A DNA stretch of 5,933 nucleotides from Candidatus Hydrogenedentota bacterium (lineage in GTDB: Bacteria; Hydrogenedentota; Hydrogenedentia; Hydrogenedentiales; GCA-2746185), in assembly GCA_012965445.1 (NCBI GenBank), contig DTSJ01000021.1, positions 1 through 5,933 of the forward strand. The letters run 5' to 3'. The translations under genes and the position numbers were made by a program. Each line of letters starts with the position of its first letter. Position 1 is the first letter of the stretch. The notes under the pieces were generated by a model that saw only the letters and a list, made by a program, of their open reading frames with translations, had not been told where the DNA came from and ran no database searches. Shown one piece after another: positions 4,572 to 5,933 of the stretch.

Positions 4572-4970
4572 GTGAATCTACATATCAATCCAAATGACAG
4601 CGTACCCATTTACAAACAGATTATGAATCAGGTCAAATACCTGATTTCCTCAAGGCAATTGCGGCCGGGTGATGAACTCCTGCCGATACGAGCCTTGTCC
4701 GAGAATCTGGTGGTCAACCCGAATACCGTCGCACGTGCGTATCGCGCATTGGAAAGAGACGGATACGTCACCTGCCAACGGGGCGCGGGAACGACGGTCA
4801 ACGATTTCGGATCGCCTCTATCCGACGCAGAACAACTGAAGGTATTGCGAAATCGCGCGCAGGCCCTGGTTACTGAAGCGCGACAAATGAAGATGGGCAT
4901 GGGGGATGTTTTGAAACTGGTGATCGAATGTGGTGAAGAAATGAACGTGCGTTTGGAGGATGTCGAATAA
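4572..4970 (+). CDS. GntR-family transcriptional regulator, YtrA subfamily
   Basis: The product is 132 residues, typical for the short YtrA group: one winged helix-turn-helix plus a short helical tail, without a large ligand domain. Visible signatures are INPNDSVPIYKQI (5-17), LRPGDELLPIRALSENL (30-46), the recognition-helix block VNPNTVARAYRALERDGYV (48-66) and the wing RGAGTTV (70-76). Residues 83-132 form the tail, probably used for dimerising. Members repress the ABC transporter operons in which they sit. The start is GTG at 4572 with AGGAG (4561-4565) 6 bases upstream. The stop overlaps the ATPase start by one base (TAATG, 4968-4972), so the two are translated together. The palindrome at 4535-4562 indicates autoregulation. 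The inducer is unknown; in characterised relatives cell-envelope stress often relieves repression. Confidence 0.92.
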   Translation: MNLHINPNDSVPIYKQIMNQVKYLISSRQLRPGDELLPIRALSENLVVNPNTVARAYRALERDGYVTCQRGAGTTVNDFGSPLSDAEQLKVLRNRAQALVTEARQMKMGMGDVLKLVIECGEEMNVRLEDVE

Positions 4971-5878
4971 TGAGTACTGAAACAACAGAACCTGCCATTG
5001 AAATCAAGAACTTGACGCGGAAGTTTCGTCGAAAGATGGCGATTGATGATATGAGCCTGACCATTCCGACGGGTTGCGTCTACGGATTGTTGGGCGCCAA
5101 CGGCGCGGGCAAGACCACTCTCATCAAACATCTCATGGGATCGTATATCCCCCAGCAAGGATCTGTTCGCGTGATGGGCCTGGACCCCACGAAGCATCCC
5201 AAGGACACCCTGAGGCGAGTTGGGTACTTGTCAGAGGAACGGCTTATCCCCAAATGGATGACCGTCGCGGAACTGATGAAATTCAAGCGCGCATTCTATC
5301 CCAACTGGGACCCGGACTTCGCAGAAAAATTGCTTGGAACGTTTTCGCTGGATCCCGGCGCGAAAATAAAAACCTTGTCGAGAGGCGAAGCGGCGAAGGC
5401 TGAATTGCTGACAGCGCTGGCGCATCGGCCGGACCTTCTGATTTTGGATGAGCCTTCGTTTGGTCTGGACGTCATCGCGCGACAGGAAATTCTCAAAGCC
5501 ATCGTGCGCGATGTTGCCGCAGAAGGGCGAACAGTCTTCTTCTCGTCTCACTTGTTGGATGAAGTCGAGCGGGTTTCAGATCATGTAGCCATCATGGTCA
5601 ACGGTAAAATCGTGTTGGCCGATTCGCTCGACCACATTCTCGAAAGCCATTGCCGGATGTCAATCCGCTTCGAAACGCCCCAGGACAAGGCACCGGTGAT
5701 TCCTGGTGCGATACATTGTACGGGTGCTGGACATCTCTGGACGGTAATCGCGAACGGTGAAATCGAAAAAGTTCGACACGAAGTCACGCAGGCCAATGCG
5801 GAAGTCGTTGATGAAATATCTCCGTCGTTGGAAGAAGTATTTGTCGCGCGCACCAAAAGTAAACTCCCCACCGAATAA
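4970..5878 (+). CDS. ABC transporter ATP-binding protein (YtrB-like)
   Basis: The product is 302 residues with one complete nucleotide-binding domain. It has Walker A GANGAGKT (42-49), a Q-loop region VGYLSEE (84-90) with no Gln, signature LSRGE (136-140) in place of LSGGQ, Walker B LLILDEP (156-162), D-loop GLD (165-167) and H-loop His194 in SSHLLDEVE. The LSRGE form and the AFYPNWD block (108-114) are usual in the YtrB-like group that partners ABC-2 type permeases. The C-terminal 90 residues form an accessory region of unknown role. It has no membrane helix, so it needs a permease, which appears to start 18 bases downstream. The start overlaps the GntR stop; GGAGG (4955-4959) lies 10 bases before the ATG. 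Related systems are linked to export or envelope-stress responses; the substrate cannot be told. Confidence 0.93.
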   Translation: MSTETTEPAIEIKNLTRKFRRKMAIDDMSLTIPTGCVYGLLGANGAGKTTLIKHLMGSYIPQQGSVRVMGLDPTKHPKDTLRRVGYLSEERLIPKWMTVAELMKFKRAFYPNWDPDFAEKLLGTFSLDPGAKIKTLSRGEAAKAELLTALAHRPDLLILDEPSFGLDVIARQEILKAIVRDVAAEGRTVFFSSHLLDEVERVSDHVAIMVNGKIVLADSLDHILESHCRMSIRFETPQDKAPVIPGAIHCTGAGHLWTVIANGEIEKVRHEVTQANAEVVDEISPSLEEVFVARTKSKLPTE

Positions 5879-5896
5879 GCGTCGAAAGATTTTACA

Positions 5897-5933
5897 ATGA
5901 GTGAATACATCACATTGATACACGCGCAATGGC
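5897..5933 (+). CDS. Start of a probable ABC-2 type permease (partial)
   Basis: ATG at 5897, 18 bases after the ATPase stop, opens a frame reading MSEYITLIHAQW before the window ends. Many ABC-2 permeases begin with a similar short amphipathic stretch just before their first membrane helix, and the operon lacks a membrane subunit so far. Only a weak GAAAGA SD is seen upstream. The call rests mainly on context. Confidence 0.5.
   Translation, partial: MSEYITLIHAQW

Noticed and set aside
4628..5197. 189-codon minus-strand frame
   Set aside because: It runs antisense through the well-supported GntR and ABC ATPase genes, and its composition does not look like a protein.
1..5933. CRISPR array, tRNA, rRNA, insertion sequence or toxin-antitoxin pair
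   Set aside because: I saw no regularly spaced repeats, no tRNA- or rRNA-like segments, no transposase motif and no recognisable toxin or antitoxin on either strand.

Overview
The window looks like chromosomal DNA of an uncultured or poorly characterised bacterium, probably with a periplasm: two proteins have Sec signal peptides, and one of them is a signal-plus-anchor protein with an exported beta-rich domain. Promoters fit a sigma70 consensus and most genes have recognisable Shine-Dalgarno (SD) sites. I cannot assign a lineage from sequence alone. A DUF2911 protein, a non-canonical Nramp and a split MaoC pair together suggest an environmental heterotroph, but that is inference.

Layout. (1) Bases 1-707, minus strand: two adjacent MaoC/hotdog genes, the second running off the left edge. 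They look like a split (3R)-hydroxyacyl-CoA/ACP dehydratase, with a non-catalytic-type subunit followed by a catalytic-type subunit. (2) Bases 708-865: a divergent promoter region. (3) Bases 866-1450, plus: an exported DUF2911 protein. (4) Bases 1628-3495, plus: a single-pass membrane protein with an exported Ig-like domain, overlapping by 4 bases (ATGA) a divergent Nramp-type transporter that lacks the family's metal-binding motifs. (5) Bases 3496-3801: no convincing gene, only short broken reading frames. (6) Bases 3802-4256, minus: a small four-helix membrane protein that appears to be an internal duplication, preceded by and overlapping a 16-codon leader ORF. (7) Bases 4257-4571: an AT-rich divergent regulatory region with two good promoters and several inverted repeats. 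(8) Bases 4572-5933, plus: a YtrA-type GntR repressor, an ABC ATPase and the start of what is probably its permease. The first two overlap by one base (TAATG).

Working together: the right-hand cassette is a classic self-regulated GntR/ABC efflux-type operon, with an operator covering its own -10 box and SD. The left half holds a metabolic dehydratase and a plausible envelope/transport module (DUF2911, Ig-like anchor, Nramp-like). The plus strand is G-rich over C up to about 3.8 kb whichever strand is coding, then becomes balanced, so the two halves may have different histories.

The most novel candidates are the tightly coupled Ig-like/Nramp-like pair, with 8-base homopolymers in both genes, and the leader-coupled duplicated membrane protein. 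Both are hypotheses; only the sequence arrangements are directly visible.
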